Positions 20,700 through 30,287 of a stretch of DNA of 64,000 bases are shown piece by piece; position 1 is the stretch's first letter, and every line of letters starts with the position of its first letter. The notes under the pieces were generated by a model. That model was not told where the DNA came from, did not search any database, and saw nothing but the letters and a program-made list of their open reading frames with translations. Source of the DNA: Lytechinus variegatus (Eukaryota; Echinodermata; Echinoidea; Temnopleuroida; Toxopneustidae). The stretch is from the NCBI RefSeq assembly GCF_018143015.1, contig NC_054746.1, positions 17,723,532-17,787,531 on the forward strand. Direction: 5' to 3'. A program made the position numbers and the translations under genes.

Positions 20700-23300
20700 T
20701 TAACCTGAGAATGCATGTGATCAAAATAGTAAAGGAGTATGAAATGCAGAAAAATACTGTGAAAACCATAGAGCAACAATTCCAAGCAAATTACATACAA
20801 TTTCCAAGGAAACCCAGTCATTGTAAATCGAAACCATCACAATGTTATAAATAATGATACTTCTATCTTGGTTTAGTTTTGGATTCAACAGTGAAATTTG
20901 GCCGAGCAAGGCTGACAAAAATGAAATATCAAGCTGTCGTGCATCTCCAGTTAAAAAACTTCTTTGAATGTCATATAACAGAAAATTGAAGACTGAAAGG
21001 AAAACCGAGTTTCTCCTTGAGGTTGATTTTTAGTGATATAAAATGAATTGATTGATTAAATGCAGTTTCATGGTCTAAAATATAATAGTCAAAACTGATC
21101 CTCAAATGCTTTTAAGGAAAAGAAAACCCATGAGGGCAAAAACATCAGTGTGAAAAGTAGCACTCATTATTTTATATATTTGAAATGCAAACAAAAACCA
21201 CAAACTCAGCATGAAATATTTTTTTCTTCATTTCAAATATATGTGAATGACCAAGAATTAAAAAACTCAAGTAAGGATATTCATATAAGTCAATATGCTA
21301 AGGTTATGAGTGAGTTCTTTTTATGTGAAAAATGGAAAGGACCCATTCGCAAAAAACAACTGGAATTATAGAATATTTCCTGTTAGTGGAAGAATATATA
21401 TACCATGAGATATTGTGAACCAAAATAATAACGTTGTAATATCCTCAGATTGATATGTCCTTTAATGATATTTAGCAGAAAATAATCTGTTTAAGAAAAA
21501 CCAAAGTGTTAATTCACTGAATGTATTTTATATGAAATGAATTGCATTCAAATGCAATGTTAAAGGCTGAAATAAGATAGCAAGTCACAATCTAACTTAT
21601 ATTTAAGCAAAAGCTCATGGGAGCAGACCGTCAGAATATAAGGTAGACAATATCTCATGGTAGATATCTGAAATACAAAGTAACACTATACGCAGCTACA
21701 TGTGTATAGGCAGGATCAATATCGAATTCTTCTCTTCATTATTATGGGAGGGGTCTTCCGATTACACAGAAATGTAAAGAAATACAGCAAATCTCACAAT
21801 CATAATCATAGATCATAAAGATATTAAAGTCATTTTGGTTGTGAATTGTGAACGTTTCTTTTCTTTGTGAAAATGAAGACTCTCAATTAAAACAACTGAC
21901 AACCGGTACAGAAAATTTCCTGTATACACTGAAACATCCATCATAACACTATTAACCAGTATGTAATATCCTCATAGTAACACGAATTTGAATATCTAAA
22001 ATAAATTTCAATATATTTACAGAATGACGTAATGTCATCCAGAAACAGAGTAAACACCCTAGCTGCATTGGGTTATATTCTGCTATAAAGAGAGTTGTTT
22101 AAATGCAAATCAATAGACTAAAGAAAAAGGGCAAGTCAGCTCTTTACTTGCAAATTTTGCGTGAAGTCTCAGGGATACAGAGCATCATAAAGCATGGAAA
22201 ACATTTTTGATGTAATCATGTTTGTGGCAGATATTTGCAATTAAAAAAAAAAGTCAAATAATAATAATATTAACATTGTAGAGTAGGCATCAAATATATA
22301 ATTCTTTTCAATATGGGTATGTAGGGGCCTGCGTACCTATTACATTTAAGTGTAAAGAAGTTCAGTAACTCATATAATTATCATGGATATTCACATGGAG
22401 GTGAAAGAGAGTTTATGTGAAACATCCATTTGAGAAGTAACCGAAAAAATTACCTATACGTGGAAGAATGTACCATGCAGTATTATTTATCAGAATATTA
22501 AAAAGATTACATCTTCAAGGTAATACTTGTTGCATGACATATAGCGAAGGAATGGCATATCTTTCCAGAAAGACTGAGATATATCATTCAAAGACAGAGC
22601 CACTTCCTGAATTTATTCTGATATGAAATGGATTGTCTGTAAAGAAATGTGATTTATTTTTTTAAGGCGAAAGTCAAATAGCAAGTTAGATCCTAACTAG
22701 CATGAGACCAGACCATCAGATCATTAGACCATTATAAGTAAAGCAATACGACAGATATTTGAAATGCAAAATCGCAATATTGGCAACATCAAATATTCTT
22801 ACTCTTTATGGGTGAGGTCTTCATTCAAGTCCCATAAAAAATGTACGTAACTACATAGCTCAAATATTCATAAGTCAATAGACTGATGATGAAAGTGAGA
22901 GAAAATTTTGTGAAATAAAATCGTATTTCAAGAAACAACTGCGGTTAATACATGTATAGGCCTACCCCGTAGAATCTGTCACAAAACAAATATAAAATGG
23001 ATTGTTTAAAGCAATTAGATAGGTGTGAAGAATATAATTAATAAGACCATCGTTTACTTGCATTTAAGCAAGGACACATGGATGCAATATCAGAATACAA
23101 TATAAATACTGTACTTTTCCTGATATAAAATGTTCAGTGAAATTTAAGCCAGGCTGATCTTATCTTGCAATCAGACAAAAGCACACAGGGTACACAAAAG
23201 GAAAACAGATTTACATTTGAACATGTTGAAATACTCAAAGTAACACTAGAGAGCATCAATTTAAGGTTTCTTTCCTTTTTATAGATGGGGGTACACGTGA
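20700..23300. repeat. Degenerate array of about 540-bp units
   Basis: Two landmark sets recur in the same order. One is ATATAAAATGAATTG-like (near 21034, 21530, 22082, 22618 and 22989). The other is GTGAAA..AAACAACTG/AAGTAACC followed by TTCCTGT or GTGGAAGAAT (near 21305, 21848, 22408 and 22885). Spacings are about 480-560 bp apart from one shorter step of about 370 bp. Units also share GCAAGT(C/T)A and GCATCA.ATA words. Identity is low, so this is an old array. No coding potential is evident. Confidence 0.5.
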
Positions 23301-23376
23301 TCTGAAAAAAGTAAAACATCAGTGGAGACAAGGTGAACATACCATCAAATATTTGGATGTATACTTGAGCTTAGCC

Positions 23377-23766
23377 TTATTCTTGGGAGGTGTTCCATTC
23401 TCTTGTGTTCTTTTGCTTCCACTTCAGAATAACTTGAGTTCCTACAAGGATGATTTTAGTTGAAAGTCCTCTTTCCTTCCTCATTTGGTATGCTTTATTT
23501 GCCAGTTGACTTCTACGGGCTTTCAGAGCTGGTGGTAGATCAGAGCGTACTGTGAGCCTGTTCCACTGAGGACGCTGTAGCGATGGGTCACTGGTGTTGT
23601 TAGGCTGGCGCGAGCGGTTTTCGTAGGCGGCGATGACGCGGTTTCGATCTCGAACATACACAAACTTTGCGATGATAGCCTTGGGTGGAGATGGGCGGGG
23701 CTGGTCAATAACGGTGAGGTGAGACGCATCTTCGTGGCGAGGCAGGCGATGAGCGTTGATATTATC
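23377..23766 (-). pseudogene. LINE ORF1-like fragment, cut at a TTAA insertion site
   Basis: An open frame of 129 codons starts at the very edge of an inserted element and ends with a stop at 23377. It reads NINAHRLPRHEDASHLT, PPKAIIAKFVYVRDRNRVIA, RLTVRSDLPPALKARRSQLA, NKAYQMRKERGLSTKIILVG and a basic tail. The order (AHRLPR, then I.KF..RDR.RV, then DLPPALKARR) is that of the C-terminal half of L1/Tx1-type ORF1 nucleic-acid-binding proteins. It is more GC-rich than its surroundings. The 5' part is missing beyond the TTAA at 23768. No ORF2 follows downstream. The family assignment rests on motif memory. Confidence 0.55.
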
Positions 23767-23771
23767 ATTAA

Positions 23772-26085
23772 AAGGGGAATCAAACCTTGGCTATAAAATG
23801 TCAGTTGGGAAAGGAGAAAAATCAGTTTAACAGAATGGGGAAAGTATGAAAGAAGTCGGACAAGCAATAAGAAAGTTATGACTGTTTTAAATATGAGATC
23901 CCTAAAACTCTGTTGATTTCAAATTGGCAATTGCGTAAGTAAATCATGACAAGTGGGAAGGACAACAATAGATCCTATAGGCAATGTACTTAATTATAAA
24001 GAATTTATGGGTTTTTATCTCAAGTACCTATTTTCCTTAGGCAATAATCCAAAGATAACCAATGTAGCATAATGCTTGATATCTTCCTGAAAGAAAAATA
24101 AGTTTGAAATAATACTTTCGAACACCCCCCCCCCCCCATAATTCAACAGTTTTATGTATAAGAGTAAATGGGAGAGCAGTCTTTGCCACAACACTCTGAC
24201 ATCAACAATGTCACCATTTTCAAATCTCCATGGGTATAGCTATAGCCAATTTTTACAACTTTAAAAAATTAATATCTTTCTGATATAGTTTGTCTGATTT
24301 TCAGGGTTGGCGGATTTAAATCACGTTGATTTAAATCGTGATTTAAATCGCGATTTAAATCACCATGATTTTTTTAAAAAAATCATTGATTTAAATCACT
24401 TCCATTGAAACATGTACAAATCATGGACAAAGTATTTGTTCAATGCAGTTTTAATTCTTCAAGTCAACTGAAAAACTTTGAATTAACTTTATATCAATAA
24501 AAGATCAACAAAGTCTTCATATCTACTTAAAACAAATTAAAATCAAATTAATAAAATCAGGTAATTCCTTAAAAACTACAGATGTACATGTATGTTGTCA
24601 ATAGGTACTCATTTTTTGTAAATTATGTCGAGTTTTTCTTCTGAAATTTTACATTCTTTGTCAGTTATTATTAGTCAATTTCTTTCTTAACATAAAGTTT
24701 TCACATAATCCAACTTTTCAGAGAGCAGTTTGTAAAAAAAAATATATAATATATAAAAGTCAATGAGAAAAGGTTTGTTGGCAGTTTTCCAGTTTTGATC
24801 CTTCGCCTACACATAACTACTTCTGTCATGTAAAATAAAAAAAATGATACCTGCATGTAATCAACATATTTAACATGCCTCTTATTTCGTATTGTTACAT
24901 TTATCATACATTTGATGTTTTAAATAACATAATTATAAAAATCACATTAACATAATGTAGTACAGTCATAAGCTTTCTCTTATAAACCTTTTAAGTCACT
25001 GCAGCCCATTTTATGTTCAGTGCTACAAATAATGGAAGTTTTGTATCTGCATGTAATAATGGAAAGAGCTCTATAACAACAATTTGCAAAACTCAGAATA
25101 AACATTTAACACTGCATTTTAATGTTAAGATGCAGGTACTTCAGTTACAATCATTGGCAGTTGTAAGCTGTGTCTCATTTAAAATAAAATACTTCTTTTT
25201 GTAATACATATGTTGTAATTTAAGCAGTTTTGCAGTTTTTATCCTTTAAGTTAAAAGTAAGTAGATTCTTTTTCATACTTCATGGATCAAACAGATTTTT
25301 TTTGTAGAGAATATGGGAATGAAAATTGTAGATTAATGTAAAAAAAATCACAGTAACAAAATGTAGTATAGTCACCCTTTGACTAAGCTATCTCCTATAT
25401 TGTTCTCCAAAACTGAGAGTTTTGCATCTATATCTGTAGCAAGAGAAGAGCTTTTTATCAAAAAGATCCTAAACATATACAGTTGTAGTCTCTCTTTGAC
25501 TATTGTAAAGCTGTGACTAATTGAAAAAAATAATTGATTTGAATTATTTCTCTTACAATATACATGAATACTAGTAATTGGCAAAGGGTTTGTTGGCAGT
25601 TTTGATAAGGGATTTTTTTCTCTTGGATTTTTTAAATATTTGAATGAAAAATCCCAGAGGGGAATTTTCTCTACTCACTGGGAATTCCCTATGGAATATT
25701 CCTTCATAGGCCTATGTATGATAGAATTAAGTTCAGATACATGATTCCTCAAATTTATTTTTAATTGTCCATTTTTACTGGATTTTAATTACAAAATATG
25801 TGGTTAAGAACAATATTAGGGTGAAATGTATAACTTCAATATTGATGTCATTGTAAGAGCAAGGGGGGGGATAATTACCCTTTTTTTCGAAGGAACTTTT
25901 AAAAAAAAAAAAAAAATGATTTAAATAAAAAAAATCTGATTTAAATCAAATAAATCCGATTTTTTTTTATTTAAAAAAAAAAATCAAAAAAATCGCCAAC
26001 CCTGCTGATTTTTCCTTCATCCATGCACATGTCTGATTTTTATTCCGATAAATGCAACTGTTTATTTTGGTTTGATTTCCCTTTG
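23772..26085. mobile_element. TTAA-flanked MITE, copy B, split by a hAT-type element
   Basis: It starts after TTAA (23768-23771) with AAGGGGAATCAAACC and ends with GGTTTGATTTCCCTTT, then TGATAA. From AACCTTGGCTATAAAATG onward it follows the reverse complement of the copy at 7661-8253 for about 400 bp. The element at 24302-26004 sits inside it. Confidence 0.75.
24302..26004. mobile_element. Non-autonomous hAT-type element with 8-bp target duplication
   Basis: The ends are CAGGGTTGGCGGATTT and AAATCGCCAACCCTG. The flanks are a perfect 8-bp direct repeat CTGATTTT (24294-24301 and 26005-26012). CAGGGTTGGC ends with 8-bp duplications are the hallmark of hAT elements. Both subterminal regions consist of repeated GATTTAAATCA words. 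The interior is A+T-rich with no transposase. Confidence 0.88.
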
Positions 26086-26159
26086 ATAAAGAATTTAAAA
26101 ATATTCTTGTAAATTTCTTCACTTTGATTACCATAATCTTACAATTTCTATTTTACCAG

Positions 26160-26342
26160 ATGTATCTGTCAGGAGATTATCGGTGCCAGCACCCTCAAGG
26201 GTACCCCTCCAATGTGCCCCCTCTTAATAACCTTCGTGACTTTACCAACCAACCAATTGGCTTCTCCGCATCCTCATTCCTGGTCTATAGTCCAGTGCCC
26301 TGCCCTTGCAGCAGAACACTCTCCATTGATATACCTCAGGTG
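26160..26342 (+). CDS. Candidate internal exon of an unknown gene
   Basis: A strong acceptor (TTTCTATTTTACCAG) and a near-perfect donor (GTG|GTAAGTA) bound 183 nt, exactly 61 codons. The frame is fully open and reads MYLSGDYRCQHPQGYPSN, VPPLNNLRDFTNQPIGFSA and a segment ending SRTLSIDIPQV. The stretch is markedly more GC-rich than its surroundings and rich in Cys and Pro (PVPCPCSR). The residue mix looks like that of an extracellular or structural protein. I do not recognise the family. The open frame continues past the donor only by chance, into a MITE. Confidence 0.4.
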
Positions 26343-26373
26343 GTAAGTAAATACCCTCATCATATTTCAGTGC

Positions 26374-26796
26374 AGTGTTTCATGAAACACTTTGGCCCGT
26401 ATTTTGAAGTCGGCTTTAACTTAAACTTGGGTTATAGTTATAGTTTAAGTATGGATAGCCAATTGTTACATAAATCACTTACAGTGGAGATACCATATTT
26501 CAGCTCATTTGGCTCTCAAATAATTCATAGTTGTCTAGGAAGTATAAAAAGATGATTGTCTTCACCATCGATGAATCAGGAAAGAGCACAGCAAACATAA
26601 GAAACATACAATTTAGTAAAAGTTTTTGACACATTTGGCTTACCATAATTTCAGAACCATGGTCTAAGTTAAACCTGACTTCAGAATATGGGCCTTTGTC
26701 AGTGATTTTCACTGACTTCAGTTTGTTCTTGGCCAATCAGATACAAGCAATGATTTACATTAACTTAGAATCACTTACAAAACTTTCATGAAATAC
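26374..26796. mobile_element. TTTCATGAAA-ended MITE, with another MITE inside
   Basis: GTGTTTCATGAAA at the left and TTTCATGAAATAC at the right frame an element whose interior has the CAGTGATTTTCACTG palindrome. The same palindrome type occurs in the hairpin at 41598-41710. The inner element at 26395-26693 interrupts it. Confidence 0.6.
26395..26693. mobile_element. 299-bp MITE with GCCCGTATTTTGAAGTC ends
   Basis: GCCCGTATTTTGAAGTC pairs with GACTTCAGAATATGGGC, with two mismatches. The flanking CTTTG (26390-26394 and 26694-26698) looks like a 5-bp target duplication. Removing the element joins the outer MITE into a continuous ..AAACACTTTGTCAGTG.. sequence. Confidence 0.75.
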
Positions 26797-27337
26797 ATTC
26801 AAGAGACATCATGCATATCCCTTGCCAACTGTCCCGTTTTTATCTGAATTGTCCCGTTTTTAAAATTTTTTAGAGCAGAAAAATCGGAATGTTCCGATTT
26901 TTAAGCCTAGACAAAAAAAATCAATGAACAAAACAAGAGAAAAAAGTGTTTGCGCGTGTTCAATATTACGAAATGTACAGTATTGTCTATGACTTCCGGG
27001 TTTGAGCTATCGATACACGTAATGTTACAGTCCCACCAACGAAACTGACCGATGGTACATGTACGGTCATGTGTACGGTATGTCAAGTTTCGATCGCTCT
27101 CCCAAGTCGATTTTCCGCTGTGTGACCGGTGTACACATGCGACTGACTAGACTGCGAAAACGTGGTTTGTTTGCATGCGATGCGGAGTGCCCATGTACTT
27201 GTGCACAACGCATGTATGCACAGCACCGATCTCTATATGTGGGACATGTATTAACGCTTGCTGAGCTGTTCACGGGGTATGTGACGATCGTGGATTTAAC
27301 GGGATTATTTCGCAAAACTAGAGAGGATTTGATCAAA

Positions 27338-28485
27338 ATGAGTGGAAAACGGTTGCAGAAATTTAAAGGGGAGTACAAACAACGATTTCATGTCATAAAG
27401 CCAAGCACGAAAGGCGTTGAATTTGCATTTTGCATGTGTTGCCGGCAGGACATAAAATTAAAATCTCAAGTGGAGGAGCTAGGAGCTAATGATATAAGAA
27501 GGCACGCCGAGAAGAAAAAACACATCGACAATGAAAAGGCGGATCTCGATGCGACTCGCATGTCCAAAATATCTTCCTTTATGCCCAAAGAGGATACCTC
27601 TGTCATTGGAGCCGAGGTAAGATTTACTGATTTTTTGGTGGAACATAACATCGCAATTGATGTTTCTGACCTAGACAGCTGGCAGCCGTCTGTTTCGAGG
27701 AGTTTTTTAATATTTTTTTTTTTTATTTCTCCTCGTACACAGACGGCTCGCTATCGTGCAGCCACCATTAGGGGACTTGCAATGCAAAATCCCCCCGTCG
27801 GGGCTTTTCAATTTTTGTCTTTAATGAATAAAAATTTCGAAAATTATAGTGACCAGAGTGCAAATTTATATTCCCTCTTGGCATCAATTGCCAAAAAACG
27901 GAGAAAAATGAAGTTAAAAGGAACCAAAACAGTGACTTACCTCGGCTGTCGCGCAAATTCACTCCCCCGTTTTATCCGATCTTAAGTACATAAACATATG
28001 GCCATTGGGTCCCCTGTACAGATCGCGCTAGAACTTCGGTCTCTGTATTTGGTGAGTGAAGCCAACGAAGTTCAGCTGAACAACCAACAAAACAGAGACC
28101 GAAACTTTTGGTCTATTTCTGACCATGCTGGTCAGAAACTGCTCGGACAAAAACAAGTAACATCCTTTGTACCCTAGCAGACAGCTATGCGAAAGCTTTG
28201 CCTTTGGTCAGTAAAGTCAAGCATCAGCCTTACAGTATCGCTACAGATGGCAGTACCGATCAAGGAGCCGTGAAACTGTACCCAATACTCCTGAAAACTT
28301 ATGACGATAATATTGGTCAGGTACAGGTAGCATGCAGATGCACTTTTGTCACTGCAACAGTGCTCTGACAGATCAACAGGGGAGAATATTTTCAAGATCA
28401 TGGATACTGAACTACAGAACTGGGGCATGTGTGTAGAGTGTCTATTAATATATATATTATGTGATTCTGGTATCATTTTAAGCAT
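27338..28485 (+). pseudogene. Decayed hAT-like transposase (BED/TTF-like zinc finger), split by an insertion
   Basis: From the ATG at 27338 the frame reads KRLQKFKGEYKQRF, a CxxC-H-H zinc-finger-like segment (FCMCCRQDI then RRHAEKKKHI) and FLVEHNIAIDVSD. At 27672 a 444-bp element interrupts it. The frame resumes at 28116 with SDHAGQKLLGQKQVTSF. After a shift near 28160 it continues as LADSYAKALP and SIATDGSTDQGAVKLYPI, which contains the first catalytic-Asp region of hAT-type transposases. After another shift near 28345 it gives SLQQCSDRSTGENIFKIMD, then ends at 28485. The order matches hAT-related proteins of the type with FLVEHN..NVSDH. The C-terminal dimerisation domain is absent. Confidence 0.75.
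27672..28115 (+). mobile_element. Non-autonomous element, copy 2, inserted in hAT-like transposase
   Basis: The element is flanked by a 9-bp direct repeat TTTCTGACC (27663-27671 and 28116-28124), which could also be read as 8 bp. Removing the element restores the transposase reading DVSD-HAGQ, so this insertion postdates the host transposon. It begins TAGACAGCTGG and ends TTTTGGTCTA, so its ends pair over TAGAC/GTCTA. Inside are a hairpin made by GCCGTCTGT and ACAGACGGC, a CCCCCCGTCGGGG block, and a foldback made by CTTCGGTCTCTGT and ACAGAGACCGAA. It shares most of its length with the copy at 4057-4823. It has no transposase. Confidence 0.8.
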
Positions 28486-28519
28486 CTAATGGCCCTCCAT
28501 AGTGCTATTTTTCTTTCAG

Positions 28520-28558
28520 CCTCAAGGGGGCAACGCCCCCTTGAGGCCCCAATTGGGG
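28520..28558. repeat. Two adjacent perfect palindromes
   Basis: CCTCAAGGGGG-CAACG-type loop-CCCCCTTGAGG (28520-28546) is followed directly by CCCCAATTGGGG (28547-28558). They lie in the GC-rich 3' part of the hAT-like element. Confidence 0.85.
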
Positions 28559-29035
28559 CGCTGCCCCTGAACCAAGTCGGGAGCCTAAGCTAAGTGGCCC
28601 CCTGAACCCTGGCAGGCCGGGGGTCCAGGGGGCCGCCCGGCCAAATTTGTCCCTCTTTTTAGATTTCAAATGTTGGCAAGTATGGACATGTCGTGTACCC
28701 CTGCAATAATTTCACCTTGTTTGATAAATATTTTGACCTGCATGTAGGGTTAGGTTGAGAGTTGAAATACCGATTTTGGTTTAAAATAATTTGAAGAGTG
28801 TTTTATATTTTATATAATATGCGTATTTTCCAGGGGGGGGAGAAGCAATATAGATCTCATATTTCATCTCTCCAGTGAAAAAAATGTGACCCCATCAGCC
28901 ACCGCTCACTTGGCAGTTAGTTTTGAATAGGTTTAGTTCAGAGTTATGATTGACTGTAATTCTGTAACAGACCATATAGTCATTCAAAGTCATCGTCCAG
29001 GAAGTCCTACCTACAGTCCTTCCTACAGTCCAGGA

Positions 29036-29060
29036 AGTGAGAGAGAGAGAGAGAGGGGGG
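29036..29060. repeat. (GA)n microsatellite with adjacent G-run
   Basis: GTGAGAGAGAGAGAGAG followed by GGGGGGG. Just upstream are two CAGGAAGT copies and two TACAGTCC copies. Confidence 0.8.
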
Positions 29061-29158
29061 GAGCCCGGAAAAAGGAGGTGGGGGTACATTTGACTTTTAA
29101 TTTGGATAAAAAAAAGGACAAAAAGAAATCTTACCATATCTAGCCCTCTTGCTTGTAA

Positions 29159-29760
29159 CAGGTGTCATCACATAACTCTGATTCTCACGAACTCAGTGCT
29201 GAGGTCCACAAGATGAATATGCTTTACTAAAATTATAATTCCTGTTCACTCATGCATTAAATTTCAATTTAGTAATTCATGAAATTTGCCTAAGAGACCA
29301 AAACTTATCTCACTCATTAATTTCGCATAACACACTTAGCTTTGCAAGTTCCAAAGGAACTAAAAAAAAATGTAAAGCTAATTCCTGCCCAGCTTAGCCG
29401 AGCTTAGTCCCTCAGGAGGAGAGAAGTGGGGGGGGGTAGAGATGGAGCGAGGGGTTGCTAAATGTTCTGTTTACATTTATCCCATCAACTTACTTCACCT
29501 AGTTAAGTCCTATCTGACCACCTATTCTCCTGACTCTCATGAACATATTGCTGAGATCCACATGATGAAGTCAAAATGCTGCAATAAAAATTGCAATTCA
29601 TGATCACTCATGCATTGAATTTCAATTTAATAATGAATATTTCTGAAACATCATACTGATCATGATTGATCATGAATTCATCACAAAACCCTCACCTTTG
29701 CAAGTTCCAAAGAAACAAAACAGGAAAAAAATTAGAAGGCTAATTCCGGCCCAGCCTAAA
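29159..29760. repeat. Diverged direct duplication, two copies about 250 bp each
   Basis: Copy 1 (29159-29400) and copy 2 (29518-29755) share, in order, TGA(T/C)TCTCA(C/T)GAAC, GCTGAG.TCCAC, CACTCATGCATT, AATTTCAATTTA, CTTTGCAAGTTCCAAAG and GCTAATTCC..CCAGC. No coding potential. Confidence 0.7.
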
Positions 29761-30287
29761 TTTCATATCCTTTGTTTCAGTGGGTAGTGCTCGCTCAAGC
29801 ATGAATATTTTTTCAACTTTTTGGTATCATTTGAAAGTTGACTTTATTGACTTTTCTAAGTGTTTCCCCCGAATCGATATATTTCTTATTTGGCAGCCAT
29901 TTCAAAAGTGTTAAGTTTTTTTCTTTGATGCACTGTATATTGCAAAAAAATTATGAATGTTATATTATGGTATTTTAACCCCATATTTCTTTCAAGCATG
30001 ATTGGACTGATTCCCAGTTCCACTATTAAAAGCCTACAATTAGAAGGGTTGCCAGAATTATAGTGATTTTGTAAAGCAACATTTTCTACTACTCAGTATG
30101 GACCCCTCCACTATAAAGAGTCAGAAAAAATGTTGCACTTCTTAAATTAGTATTTTTTAAAGAAAATATGGGATTCAGAAAGAATTTCTAGCATGTATGG
30201 ATAGAGTAAATATTCCTTTGTCACTTGGTAAAATTTGTGTCAGTGTTGTTGTTATGGTTGAATGCACAACAGCCATTGTTTGAAAAA

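Larger units (their letters stand above)
26819..28680 (+). mobile_element. hAT-like DNA transposon carrying the broken transposase
   Basis: The coding remains are framed by short inverted ends, CTTGCCAAC at 26821-26829 and GTTGGCAAG at 28672-28680. A TAT trinucleotide lies close to each end. The 5' non-coding part carries GTCCCGTTTTT twice. The 3' part is GC-rich and holds two perfect palindromes. An insertion lies inside at 27672-28115. The TIRs are short and a clean 8-bp target duplication was not found, so the boundaries are tentative. Confidence 0.5.

Noticed and set aside
26124..26555. 143-codon open frame as a complete gene
   Set aside because: The frame runs past a consensus donor at 26343 into a MITE. 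Only the part 26160-26342 has splice support.
27059..27337. N-terminal extension of the hAT-like frame
   Set aside because: The 93 codons before the ATG at 27338 show no family match and are probably 5' non-coding sequence of the element.
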